A stretch of 64,000 bases of DNA from Tessaracoccus bendigoensis DSM 12906 (lineage in GTDB: Bacteria; Actinomycetota; Actinomycetes; Propionibacteriales; Propionibacteriaceae), in the NCBI RefSeq assembly GCF_900141915.1, contig NZ_FQZG01000005.1, forward strand, positions 1-64,000, read 5' to 3'. Made by a program: the position numbers and the translations under genes. The notes beneath the pieces were generated by a model. That model had not been told where the DNA came from. It made no database searches and saw only the letters and a program-made list of their open reading frames with translations. Below, piece by piece: positions 17,447 to 25,428 of this stretch (within the stretch, counting starts at the first letter, position 1; each line of letters opens with the position of its first letter).

Positions 17447-18977
17447 TCTTGTCCCCTTCTTCCCTGAGCCGACGCCAGGCCAGCGTCGCCTCCTCGACGT
17501 CGTCGAAGTCGACCGTGCGGTCGGCGAGAATCTGACCGCGCTCGTGCCCCTTACCGAGGATCGCCACGACGGAATCGGATGTGGCCCGACGGAGGGCCTC
17601 TTCGATGGCGGCACGCCGCCCGGCGACCTCGACGACCTCCGCGCCACCCACGCCACGGGCGCCCGCAAGGGTCTGCGCGCGGATCGCGGCCGGGTCCTCG
17701 GTGCGGGGGTTGTCGTCGGTGATGATCGTTACCCTGCTGCCCCGCGCGGCGGCCGCGCCCATGCCTTCGCGCTTCTCTGGGTCCCGGTCGCCCCCGCAGC
17801 CTAGAACCGAGATGACGGGGCCGACGTCGGAGAGTGATCCGACGGCGGCCTCCACCGCCTGCGGGGTGTGGGCGAAGTCGACCACGACCGTCGGTGCGTC
17901 GTCACCGAGGTGGACCCGCTGCATGCGGCCAGGCACCTGGGCAACGGCCAGCCCCCGCAGCGCGGCGTCAGTCGGCACGCCCACGGCCTCAAGCATCGCC
18001 AGGGCGACGACGGCGTCGACCATGTTGTATTCGCCCGGCATACCGATCCGCAGTTCCAGCGACTCTCCGCCACGTGCCACCACAGCACGGCCGCCGAACG
18101 CGCCGTCGGCCCGGTAACCGGACGGCCGGTAGTCGACGCCGGGGGCGGTACCGACCGTGACGAGCCTGGACCGCCCGTGCGCGAGCACCCGGCCCGCCAA
18201 CTCGGCCCCGTGCTGGTCATCTACCCAGATCACGCTGACGGCGGAGCGGCCCGGTTCGAACAAGCGCGCCTTGGCCTCGAAGTAGTCCTCCATCGACTTG
18301 TGGAAGTCGAGGTGGTCACGGCCCAGGTTGAGGAACCCGACCACATCGAAACCGATCGCGTCGACCCGGCCGAGCGCGAGCGCGTGCGAACTGACCTCTA
18401 GTGCCACCGCCCCGGCGCCGCGTCGCTGCATCACGGCCAGCAGAGACTGGAGGTCGGGCGACTCGGGTGTGGTGACGGTGGTGCGCGAGGAGCGCAGTTC
18501 TTCAGCGTCGAGCCTGAACCCGATCGTGCCAATGGTGCCGGTGTGCACGTCGGCCGCCATCAGCCCGCTCTGCAGTAACGCGACGGTGGTCGTCTTGCCA
18601 TTGGTGCCGGTGACGCCGAGCATCGTCATCTGCCTGCCCGGCTCCCCGAAGAGGCGGGCCGACACAGTGGCCATCGCGGAGCGGACGTCGAGGGCCGCCA
18701 CGACCGGCACCAGCGAAGCGCCGATGAGTTCGCGCCCGGCATCGTCAGTCAGGATGGCAGCCGCCCCGGCTTCGACGGCCGCCTCCGAGAACGCGGCGCC
18801 GTGCGCCCGGCTCCCGGGCAGCGCGACGTAGAGCCAACCCGGTTCGACGCTGCGGGAGTCGAGGGTGATACCCGAGACGGCAACCCGGCTGTCAGTGTCG
18901 CCCACGAGACCGAGCCCCGCCACCAGGGATCCGAGGGTCGCCGGGGGCAGGCTGCTGGGTCGAAGCGGAGATTCCAT
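17433..18977 (-). CDS. murE: UDP-MurNAc-tripeptide synthetase (diamino-acid adding)
   Basis: MurE adds the diamino acid to UDP-MurNAc-L-Ala-D-Glu. The 514-aa protein contains [15 protein letters not shown] (about 119-133), TTPESPDLQSLL, and the VVVDFAHTPQAVE region. The motif DNPRTEDP matches the DNPR signature of enzymes that use diaminopimelate rather than lysine, so the wall peptide likely contains DAP; the stereochemistry (LL or meso) cannot be read from this. Its ATG overlaps the ftsI stop as TAATG. Confidence 0.96.
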   Translation of the reverse strand: MESPLRPSSLPPATLGSLVAGLGLVGDTDSRVAVSGITLDSRSVEPGWLYVALPGSRAHGAAFSEAAVEAGAAAILTDDAGRELIGASLVPVVAALDVRSAMATVSARLFGEPGRQMTMLGVTGTNGKTTTVALLQSGLMAADVHTGTIGTIGFRLDAEELRSSRTTVTTPESPDLQSLLAVMQRRGAGAVALEVSSHALALGRVDAIGFDVVGFLNLGRDHLDFHKSMEDYFEAKARLFEPGRSAVSVIWVDDQHGAELAGRVLAHGRSRLVTVGTAPGVDYRPSGYRADGAFGGRAVVARGGESLELRIGMPGEYNMVDAVVALAMLEAVGVPTDAALRGLAVAQVPGRMQRVHLGDDAPTVVVDFAHTPQAVEAAVGSLSDVGPVISVLGCGGDRDPEKREGMGAAAARGSRVTIITDDNPRTEDPAAIRAQTLAGARGVGGAEVVEVAGRRAAIEEALRRATSDSVVAILGKGHERGQILADRTVDFDDVEEATLAWRRLREEGDKNARS

Positions 18978-20965
18978 TACTCGAACGTTAGCGGCAGATC
19001 GGGTGCCTCGGTTGTGGACGGGGCCACGTTGTAACGGGGAAGTGCCAGCCGCAGGACGTCGTTGACGACGGGAAGGGCCAGCTGACTACCGAGGTTACCG
19101 TTGGTGGGTTCGTCGAGGACCACGTAGACAAGAATCTGCGGATCCTCCGCCGGCGCAACGCCGACATAGGAGGAGGTGTAGCCGTTGTAGCACTTGCACT
19201 CGGGATCGAAACGCTGCGCGGTTCCCGACTTGCCGATGGAGCGGTAGCCGTCGATGGCGCGCTTCTCGCTCAGGGTGACCACCGACTCCATCATCTCGAC
19301 GACCGAACTCGACGCCTCCTCCGAGATCACCCGGCGCGAGACCGGTGTCGGTAGTTCCACCTCGGTGCCGTCTGCCCTGGTGGCCGACTTCAGGATGGTC
19401 GGCTGGTGGTAGGTGCCGCCGTTGACCACAGCCGCGACCGCCGCGGCCATCTGGACGGCGTTGACGCTGAGGCCCTGCCCGAATGCGATCTGGTCGCGGG
19501 TGTAGTCGGCCATGTCCGGGCCGGGCAACTGCCCGGAAGACTCGCCGGGCAGACCGATGCCGGTCTTGGCCCCCAGCCCGAATGAGGACAGGTACTTGTT
19601 CAATTCAGCCTTGTCCAACTGCCTGGCCAGTTCGATGGTGCCGATGTTGGACGACTTCGCGATGATTCCGCGGGCCGTCAGTTGGATGGTGCCGTGGGAG
19701 AACGAGTCTCGGACCGATCCGCCACCGGAAGCGATGCTGGGCGGAACGACCACCTCGGTGTCGGGGGTGACGAGCCCCTGGTCCGCAAGCGCGGCCATAG
19801 TCAGGACCTTCTGCACCGAACCGGGTTCGTAGGCCTCGGTTACCGCCCGGTTGCCCAGGTCGTCGGCGGCGGCCTTGCTGGTGTCGGCCGAATCGAAGCT
19901 GGGCCCATTGGCTAATGCGAGTACCTCACCGGTGTTGACGTTCATCACGATCAACTTGCCGGTGCTGGCACCCGCATTCGTCATGCCTTGGGCCAACGCC
20001 TGCTCCGCCATCCACTGCAGGTCGGAGTCGATCGTGGTCTGGTACGAGACGCCGTCGACCGCGGGTTCCATGATCGAGGTGCCCAGTGGGATTCGCCCGT
20101 AAGTGGAGGCATCGTAGACCTGCTTGCCGGGCGTGCCGGTCAATTCGTCGTCAAGCGCATACTCAAGGCCGGAGGCGCCCTCTCCCTCGGCGTTGACGAA
20201 GCCGATCACGTTGGAGGCGACGGTGCGGTTCGGGTAGGCCCGTACCGGGTCGCTGGTGCCGTAGACGCCGTACCAGGGCCGCTTTCCATCGCCGTCGAAA
20301 CCGAGTTTCAGGTCCGCCTGGAGTTCGGTGAAGGTGTTGGCGCTGACCCGGCGCGCAACGACCGCGTACCTGGATTGCTTGCCGGTCTTCTCTGAATCCG
20401 CGTCGGCGATGAGCGCGAGGTAGGTCTCCTTCTTCCCACCGAGGTGTTTGACCAACAGATCGGCGACGGCCTCGGGAGCAGCCGCGGCCTCCGCCTGCTT
20501 CCTCTTCGACATGGGATAGCGTTCGTCGGCGCCGTTGGTCCGGATGATCATCGGGTCGATCGAGACCAGCATCGCCGGCTCCGTCGTGGCCATCACGACA
20601 CCGAAACGGTCGGTGATATCGCCACGCGTCGCGGGCAGTTCCTTTGTGGACTGCATCTTCTCCGCGGCCTTGGCCGCATAGGCCTGCGAGTCGAAGCCCT
20701 GCAACTGGACGGCGCGCACGCCGGCGGTGCCGAGCAGCAGGGCCACCACCAGCGTGAACACCCGGATCCGGACGCTCATGCGCCCCATGGGGAGCGGGAT
20801 GGTGCGCTTGTACCTGCGAGGTGTCCCCGGTGCTCCCGGCTTCCCCTGGGTTGAACCCGGTCCTGGCCGCGCGGCGGGGCGTTTCGTCGACGCGGAGCCT
20901 GATGACGAGCGTGGGCCGGACGGTCCCCGCGATGTGGGCTGCCGGGGCGGCTCCTGCCGGGTCAC
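18977..20965 (-). CDS. ftsI: Septal penicillin-binding protein FtsI (class B transpeptidase)
   Basis: FtsI crosslinks septal peptidoglycan as partner of FtsW. The 662-aa protein has a Pro/Arg/Ser-rich cytoplasmic tail (1-60), one transmembrane anchor (about 67-87), a PBP dimer domain and the transpeptidase domain. Catalytic motifs are SVQK (Ser about 382), SSN in KSSNIGTIEL and KSGT in GKSGTAQRF (about 576). No PASTA domains follow. The start GTG overlaps the ftsL-like stop as GTGA, and the end overlaps murE. Confidence 0.95.
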   Translation of the reverse strand: MTRQEPPRQPTSRGPSGPRSSSGSASTKRPAARPGPGSTQGKPGAPGTPRRYKRTIPLPMGRMSVRIRVFTLVVALLLGTAGVRAVQLQGFDSQAYAAKAAEKMQSTKELPATRGDITDRFGVVMATTEPAMLVSIDPMIIRTNGADERYPMSKRKQAEAAAAPEAVADLLVKHLGGKKETYLALIADADSEKTGKQSRYAVVARRVSANTFTELQADLKLGFDGDGKRPWYGVYGTSDPVRAYPNRTVASNVIGFVNAEGEGASGLEYALDDELTGTPGKQVYDASTYGRIPLGTSIMEPAVDGVSYQTTIDSDLQWMAEQALAQGMTNAGASTGKLIVMNVNTGEVLALANGPSFDSADTSKAAADDLGNRAVTEAYEPGSVQKVLTMAALADQGLVTPDTEVVVPPSIASGGGSVRDSFSHGTIQLTARGIIAKSSNIGTIELARQLDKAELNKYLSSFGLGAKTGIGLPGESSGQLPGPDMADYTRDQIAFGQGLSVNAVQMAAAVAAVVNGGTYHQPTILKSATRADGTEVELPTPVSRRVISEEASSSVVEMMESVVTLSEKRAIDGYRSIGKSGTAQRFDPECKCYNGYTSSYVGVAPAEDPQILVYVVLDEPTNGNLGSQLALPVVNDVLRLALPRYNVAPSTTEAPDLPLTFE

Positions 20966-21492
20966 GGCTGGCCTTGCCCCGGCGCCGCGGCCGAGAGGTC
21001 ATCCGGCAGTGCCTCCTCGGCCGCCGGGTCTGCCGGTGCGGCGACCGCGGCCGCCGCATCCGCGGAGGGCGTCGCCGTCGGTATCGCACCGGTCAGGAAC
21101 GGCAGCTCGTCACCCACGACCGGGGTCGGGACCCCGGTGACGGTGCCGTCGGACAGGTTGATGAATGCCGGATACGGGTTGGGCACCATGCCGAGCCCCG
21201 TGGCTCGCAGGGCCAGCGCGCTGGCGCTGGAGACCTGCTGCAGCTCGGACTCGAGCGCCGCCGACTTGTAGCCGAGTTGCGTGGCCTCCCGCCGCAGGTC
21301 GGAGAGTTCGTTGGACTGGGTCCCGACCGAAGTCGTAACGATCAACACGGCGGCGAGCCCGACGGCGATGAGCACGCCCACGAAGACGATGAACCCGAAG
21401 GTGGACAGCGACGCCTTGGGGCTCGGGACCAGCGTCAGCCGTGGCGGCTTCCTGGTCTGCGCCTCGGTCGTCGTGACGGGTACGGCGCTCAT
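20962..21492 (-). CDS. ftsL: FtsL-like septum formation initiator protein
   Basis: The 176-aa protein has a basic N-terminal tail, one transmembrane segment (about 32-52) and a short coiled coil (about 60-90, [13 protein letters not shown]), followed by [16 protein letters not shown] and a long Ala/Pro-rich tail. This architecture and the place between rsmH and ftsI identify an FtsL/DivIC-type divisome protein even though sequence identity in the family is low. It is coupled to rsmH upstream and ftsI downstream by short overlaps. Confidence 0.82.
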   Translation of the reverse strand: MSAVPVTTTEAQTRKPPRLTLVPSPKASLSTFGFIVFVGVLIAVGLAAVLIVTTSVGTQSNELSDLRREATQLGYKSAALESELQQVSSASALALRATGLGMVPNPYPAFINLSDGTVTGVPTPVVGDELPFLTGAIPTATPSADAAAAVAAPADPAAEEALPDDLSAAAPGQGQP

Positions 21493-22451
21493 GCGGCCTC
21501 CTTGATCCGTTCGGCGGCGCGCAGGCGCGCAGATGCGGCCCGCGGGTTTGTGGCGATCTCCTGCTCGTCTGGCCGTTCGGCTCCCCTTGTCAGGAGCCGG
21601 AACGAGGCCTTGAGGTCGTCCGGTACGACGGGCAGGTCTCGGGGAGCCCGGTCGCTGGCCGCGCGGGTAAGGGCGCGCTTCACTGGGCGGTCCTCGAGGG
21701 AATGGTAGCTGAGAACCGCTATCCGGCCACCCATGCTCAGCGCATCGAGCGCGGCGGGCAGGACGCCCTCAAGTGCCGCCAGCTCCCGGTTGACCTCGAT
21801 CCGCAGCGCCTGGAAGGTGCGCTTGGCCGGGTGGCCCCCGGTGTGCCGTGCAGCCGCCGGGATGGCTGCTGAGATGACTTCGACGAGCCGGGCGGAGTTC
21901 TCGAACGGCGCTATTTCGCGGGCCGAGACGATCGCCCTGGCAATCCGGTCGGCGAAGCGCTCTTCGCCGTACCACTTGAGAAGATTCGCCAGTTCCCTGA
22001 CCGGATAGGTGTTCAGGACATCGGCGGCGGTCGGTCCCCCGGTCGGATTCATCCTCATGTCCAGCGGCGCGTCGACACGGTATGCGAAGCCACGCTCCGT
22101 GCGGTCGATCTGCAGCGATGAGAGGCCCAGGTCGAGCAGGACCGCCTCGACGCTGGCGATCCCGAGGTCGTCCAGCACGTCTGGCAGTTCGTCATAGACG
22201 GCATGCACGAGCCTCGCTCGCTCCATGAGTGGCCCGAGCCGCTGCTCGGCGACCCGGTGAGCGTCAGGGTCACGGTCGATACCGATCAGCCTGGCCTCCG
22301 GGCATGCTTTCAGGATCGCGATGGAGTGACCGGCCAGCCCCAACGTGGCGTCGACGAAGATCGCGCCCGGTCGGGAGAGAGCCGGGCGCAACAGTTCGAC
22401 GATCCGGTCGAGCATGACCGGATCGTGAACGTCGGCAAACCCCTGCGTCAC
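21489..22451 (-). CDS. rsmH: 16S rRNA (cytosine-N4) methyltransferase RsmH
   Basis: RsmH methylates N4 of C1402 in 16S rRNA near the P site. The protein shows [14 protein letters not shown] at its start, the SAM-binding [12 protein letters not shown] segment, [27 protein letters not shown] and [15 protein letters not shown]. The frame opens at a GTG at 22490, but the GTG at 22451 with AGAAGGG upstream fits the family's short N-terminus better, giving about 320 aa. It overlaps ftsL by four bases. Confidence 0.95.
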   Translation of the reverse strand: MTQGFADVHDPVMLDRIVELLRPALSRPGAIFVDATLGLAGHSIAILKACPEARLIGIDRDPDAHRVAEQRLGPLMERARLVHAVYDELPDVLDDLGIASVEAVLLDLGLSSLQIDRTERGFAYRVDAPLDMRMNPTGGPTAADVLNTYPVRELANLLKWYGEERFADRIARAIVSAREIAPFENSARLVEVISAAIPAAARHTGGHPAKRTFQALRIEVNRELAALEGVLPAALDALSMGGRIAVLSYHSLEDRPVKRALTRAASDRAPRDLPVVPDDLKASFRLLTRGAERPDEQEIATNPRAASARLRAAERIKEAA

Positions 22452-22571
22452 TGATTTCGACCCTTCTTGTTCTCTATCACCGCTTGTCACCCGGAGATTC
22501 CCTTCCGGATCGGACCTGACATCGGGGAAGTGAAGTCAGGGCCGGGCCGGCCGGGTATCACCGGGTGGAGT

Positions 22572-23006
22572 TCACAGCCCCGCGAGAGCCGTGAACTCGT
22601 TGTCCATCTCCGAGAAGCCCTCTTCGCTGCTCTCGGAATACTTCTCCCACGCTGCGGCGTCCCAGATCTCGGCGCGGTCGCCCGCCCCGATAACCACGAC
22701 GTCGCGGTCCAGACCGGCGTACGAGCGCAGGTTCGCCGGGATCGTCACCCTGCCCTGCCGGTCCGGAATCTCATCGCTGGCGCCCGCCATCAGCATGCGC
22801 TGATAGTCGCGGACCTCTTTGACCGTGCTCGGTGCACTGAGCAGAGAGGTCATCTTCGCCTCGAAGGTCGCTCTCGGGTAGACGGCCAGCGCCCGGTCCT
22901 GGGTCTTCGTCACGACCAGACCCTCGGCAAGTGCCTCGCGGAACTTGGCCGGAAGGATCAGGCGGCCCTTCTCGTCCAGCTTCGGCTGATATGTCCCCAG
23001 GAACAT
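22572..23006 (-). CDS. mraZ: Transcriptional regulator MraZ
   Basis: MraZ is the first gene of the dcw cluster and a DNA-binding repressor of its own promoter in several bacteria. The 144-aa protein carries two SpoVT/AbrB-like repeats: MFLGTYQPKLDEKGRLILPA (1-20) with FREAL, and DRQGRVTIPANLRSYAGLDRDVVVIG (about 82-107). GGAGGT lies about 11 bases before the ATG. Five evenly spaced GTGG boxes lie just upstream, matching a MraZ operator. Confidence 0.96.
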   Translation of the reverse strand: MFLGTYQPKLDEKGRLILPAKFREALAEGLVVTKTQDRALAVYPRATFEAKMTSLLSAPSTVKEVRDYQRMLMAGASDEIPDRQGRVTIPANLRSYAGLDRDVVVIGAGDRAEIWDAAAWEKYSESSEEGFSEMDNEFTALAGL

Positions 23007-23032
23007 TGATCAGGCACCTCCTTCCTCCCTCA

Positions 23033-23082
23033 GTCACCCACTTTGCCCCACCGAGCACCACATTACCCCACTTCACTCCACT
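23033..23082 (-). promoter_or_regulatory. MraZ operator, five direct GTGG boxes at 10-base spacing
   Basis: Read on the minus strand, five consecutive 10-mers are AGTGGAGTGA, AGTGGGGTAA, TGTGGTGCTC, GGTGGGGCAA and AGTGGGTGAC, each with GTGG at the same place. In E. coli, MraZ binds tandem TGGGN boxes spaced about one helical turn apart upstream of mraZ. The array ends 26 bases before the mraZ start, so bound protein would block the promoter or early transcript. Confidence 0.8.
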
Positions 23083-23163
23083 CACCAGCCATTTTCGCCC
23101 CTCTCGCGACACGCTCCACCCATTCGGCCAGGCCGGGGCCCCGGCAATGCAATTGGGCGCGGT

Positions 23164-23179
23164 CCGAACACGGGTTCGG
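23164..23179. promoter_or_regulatory. Possible LexA box in the mraZ-moxR gap
   Basis: CCGAAC-ACGG-GTTCGG has the exact CGAAC-N4-GTTCG core of the actinobacterial/Firmicute SOS box, though the fourth spacer base (G) departs from the RNRY consensus. It lies where the -35 of the moxR promoter would be (-10 TAGGCT at 23188). Confidence 0.4.
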
Positions 23180-23187
23180 CCCACTTG

Positions 23188-23193
23188 TAGGCT
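23188..23193 (+). promoter_or_regulatory. -10 hexamer of moxR operon
   Basis: TAGGCT lies 39 bases before the moxR GTG; AAGGAG in the leader provides the ribosome binding site. Confidence 0.4.
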
Positions 23194-23232
23194 TGGCGTC
23201 GCCGCACATCTCCCAAGATCCAAGGAGCCCAG

Positions 23233-24198
23233 GTGATCCAACACGCCACCCCCTCACTGCCAGAGGTGTCCCAGCTCGCCAACCGCATGTCAGAAGAGAT
23301 GGGCCGCGTCATCGTCGGCAAACCGACACAGATCCGGATGGCGGTGACCGTTCTGCTTGCAGAGGGGCACCTGCTCATCGAGGACGTGCCGGGTGTAGGC
23401 AAGACGGTGTTGGCCAGGGCGCTCGGGCGGGTGATCGCGGGCGAGGTCAAACGCATCCAGTTCACCCCTGACCTGTTGCCGAGCGACGTGACCGGCGTGT
23501 CCGTCTTCAATCAGTCGACCCGCGAGTTCGAGTTCAAACAGGGCGGCATCTTCGCCCACATCGTCCTGGGCGACGAGATCAACCGGGCCTCACCGAAGAC
23601 CCAGTCCGCATTGCTGGAGGCCATGGCGGAGAACCAGGTTTCGGCAGATGGGCACACCTACCGGCTCTCCCGCCCGTTCATGGTGATCGCAACGCAGAAC
23701 CCGATCGAGATGGAAGGCACCTATCCCCTCCCTGAGGCACAGCGTGACCGCTTCATGGCCAGGATCACGATGGGGTACCCGGCCAGGCAGTCCGAGGTGG
23801 CGATGCTGACCGCACAGGCCGGTGGCGACCAGTTGAACACGGTCCAACCGGTGACCGACGCGGCCACGGTCGAGGCCGCGATCAAGGCCATCCGCGCCGT
23901 CTATGTGGCCCCGGTGATCAACGACTACATAGTGGCCATCTCCGAGGCCACCAGGACCCATCCCGATCTGCGTCTGGGCGCCAGCCCCCGAGCATCGCTG
24001 CACCTGATGCGTGCATCAAGGGTCGTAGCCGCACTCGCGGGGCGCGACTACGTGATCCCCGAGGACGTCGGCTCGCTCGCCGTCGAGGTGCTCGCGCACC
24101 GGGTGCTGCCCACGGTGGAGGCCCAGGTCGCGCACCGGGAACCGGCCGGCATCATCGCCTCGATCGTTGCGTCGGTCCCGACCCCGGCGCGGGGGTAG
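23233..24198 (+). CDS. MoxR-family AAA+ ATPase
   Basis: The 321-aa protein has Walker A GVGKTVLARAL (about 54-64), Walker B in GDEINRA (about 113-119), sensor 1 IATQNP (about 154-159) and a C-terminal lid with GASPRASLHLMRASR. MoxR ATPases act as chaperones, often for proteins with von Willebrand A or DUF58 partners. It is followed at once by DUF58 and transglutaminase genes, a widespread three-gene operon. A GTG start at 23233 is preceded by AAGGAG. It is divergent from mraZ. Confidence 0.93.
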   Translation: MIQHATPSLPEVSQLANRMSEEMGRVIVGKPTQIRMAVTVLLAEGHLLIEDVPGVGKTVLARALGRVIAGEVKRIQFTPDLLPSDVTGVSVFNQSTREFEFKQGGIFAHIVLGDEINRASPKTQSALLEAMAENQVSADGHTYRLSRPFMVIATQNPIEMEGTYPLPEAQRDRFMARITMGYPARQSEVAMLTAQAGGDQLNTVQPVTDAATVEAAIKAIRAVYVAPVINDYIVAISEATRTHPDLRLGASPRASLHLMRASRVVAALAGRDYVIPEDVGSLAVEVLAHRVLPTVEAQVAHREPAGIIASIVASVPTPARG

Positions 24199-24204
24199 GG
24201 CACG

Positions 24205-25428
24205 TTGCGGGGAGGTGCACGGCTTACGGGCCGAGGCATAGCGCTACTCATCATCGGTGGTGTGGCGGCAGTGGCGGCCGCCGCCATCGGTGAGATCGAC
24301 CTGCTGGCTCTCGCGTTGGCGATCACGGTGCTGCCGCTGCTTTCGTTCCTCTACCTGGTGCTCGTACCGCCACGGTTGCGGCATCAGCGCTCGCTCGAGC
24401 CTTCGACCATGCCAGTCGGTGAAACCTCCCGCGTCGTGCTGCGGGCAGTCAACGACGCTCCGGCGCAGGCAAGCCCACTGCGGATCAGCGACGCCGCCGA
24501 TCAGGCGGTGGGCGGCGGTGCCTCCTTCGTGATCGCCCGAGGCTTCGGCCGTTGGCAGCAGGGGGTCAGCTACAGCGTGGTCGCCGACTCGCGCGGCCGT
24601 TTCCAGATCGGGCCGCTGACGGCCAAGGCCACCGATCCGCTCGCCATGGCGAGCCGCACCGTCACGTCCGCCGGTTCGGATTCCACGCTGCGGGTCACAC
24701 CGAAGGTGTGGGAACTGAACGAACTTCCCTCAGGAGCCGGGTTGGGGGCCGCAGGCGACGCCACCCCGCAACGGATCGGACAGGCAGGCGCCGATGACGT
24801 GCTGGTCCGCGAACACCGGCACGGCGACGACATGCGCAGGGTGCACTGGAAAATGTCCGCCAAGCGCGACGACCTGATGGTGCGACTCGAGGAACACCCC
24901 TGGGACCCGTCGAGCACCCTCATCGTCGACACCCGTCTCTCGGCGCACGCCGATCACGGCCCGCGCGGTTCACTCGAGTGGGCCGTCTCGGCGGTGGCCT
25001 CCGTCGCGAGGTTGCTGCTGGTAGGCCGGTACCGGCTCTCGATCGTTGCTCCATCTGGCACCGTCTTCGAGTCCGGCCATGCCGTCGGCCCGCTCGCGAG
25101 GCAGGCGATGCTCAACGCCCTCACGGACCTGGCTTCCTCCGAACACACCTGGCTGGGTGAGGCCTTCAACGATCCGGAAGCCGTCTCGTCGGCTGCCTCG
25201 GTGGTAGCGGTCACCGGCCTACTGTCGGCGGCAGATGCGGCCGCGCTGAGCGCGGCCGGCGCGTCGGCCCGCAGCAAGATCGCGCTCGTGCCGGACGCCC
25301 CGACCTGGGGAACACCGTCCGCCGAACACGAGGACGCCTGCCTCCTGCTCGCCAAACACGGCTGGACGGTTGCCACCTACGCACAGGGCGAAACCGTGCC
25401 CGAGGCCTGGGGCCGGGTGAACGCATGA
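24205..25428 (+). CDS. DUF58 domain-containing protein
   Basis: The 407-aa protein has two N-terminal hydrophobic segments (about 8-27 and 30-50), a beta-rich middle and the DUF58 domain with the signature REHRHGDDMRRVHWKMSAKR (about 207-226). DUF58 proteins are MoxR partners of unknown biochemical role. The TTG at 24205 follows the moxR stop by six bases with GGGGTAGGG upstream. Its stop overlaps the start of the next gene as ATGA. Function is inferred only from the operon type. Confidence 0.88.
   Translation: MRGGARLTGRGIALLIIGGVAAVAAAAIGEIDLLALALAITVLPLLSFLYLVLVPPRLRHQRSLEPSTMPVGETSRVVLRAVNDAPAQASPLRISDAADQAVGGGASFVIARGFGRWQQGVSYSVVADSRGRFQIGPLTAKATDPLAMASRTVTSAGSDSTLRVTPKVWELNELPSGAGLGAAGDATPQRIGQAGADDVLVREHRHGDDMRRVHWKMSAKRDDLMVRLEEHPWDPSSTLIVDTRLSAHADHGPRGSLEWAVSAVASVARLLLVGRYRLSIVAPSGTVFESGHAVGPLARQAMLNALTDLASSEHTWLGEAFNDPEAVSSAASVVAVTGLLSAADAAALSAAGASARSKIALVPDAPTWGTPSAEHEDACLLLAKHGWTVATYAQGETVPEAWGRVNA

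Noticed and set aside
17447-17668. N-terminal extension of murF.
   Set aside because: The added part overlaps murE and is not MurF-like; the ATG at 17446 has a ribosome binding site and begins at the expected residue.
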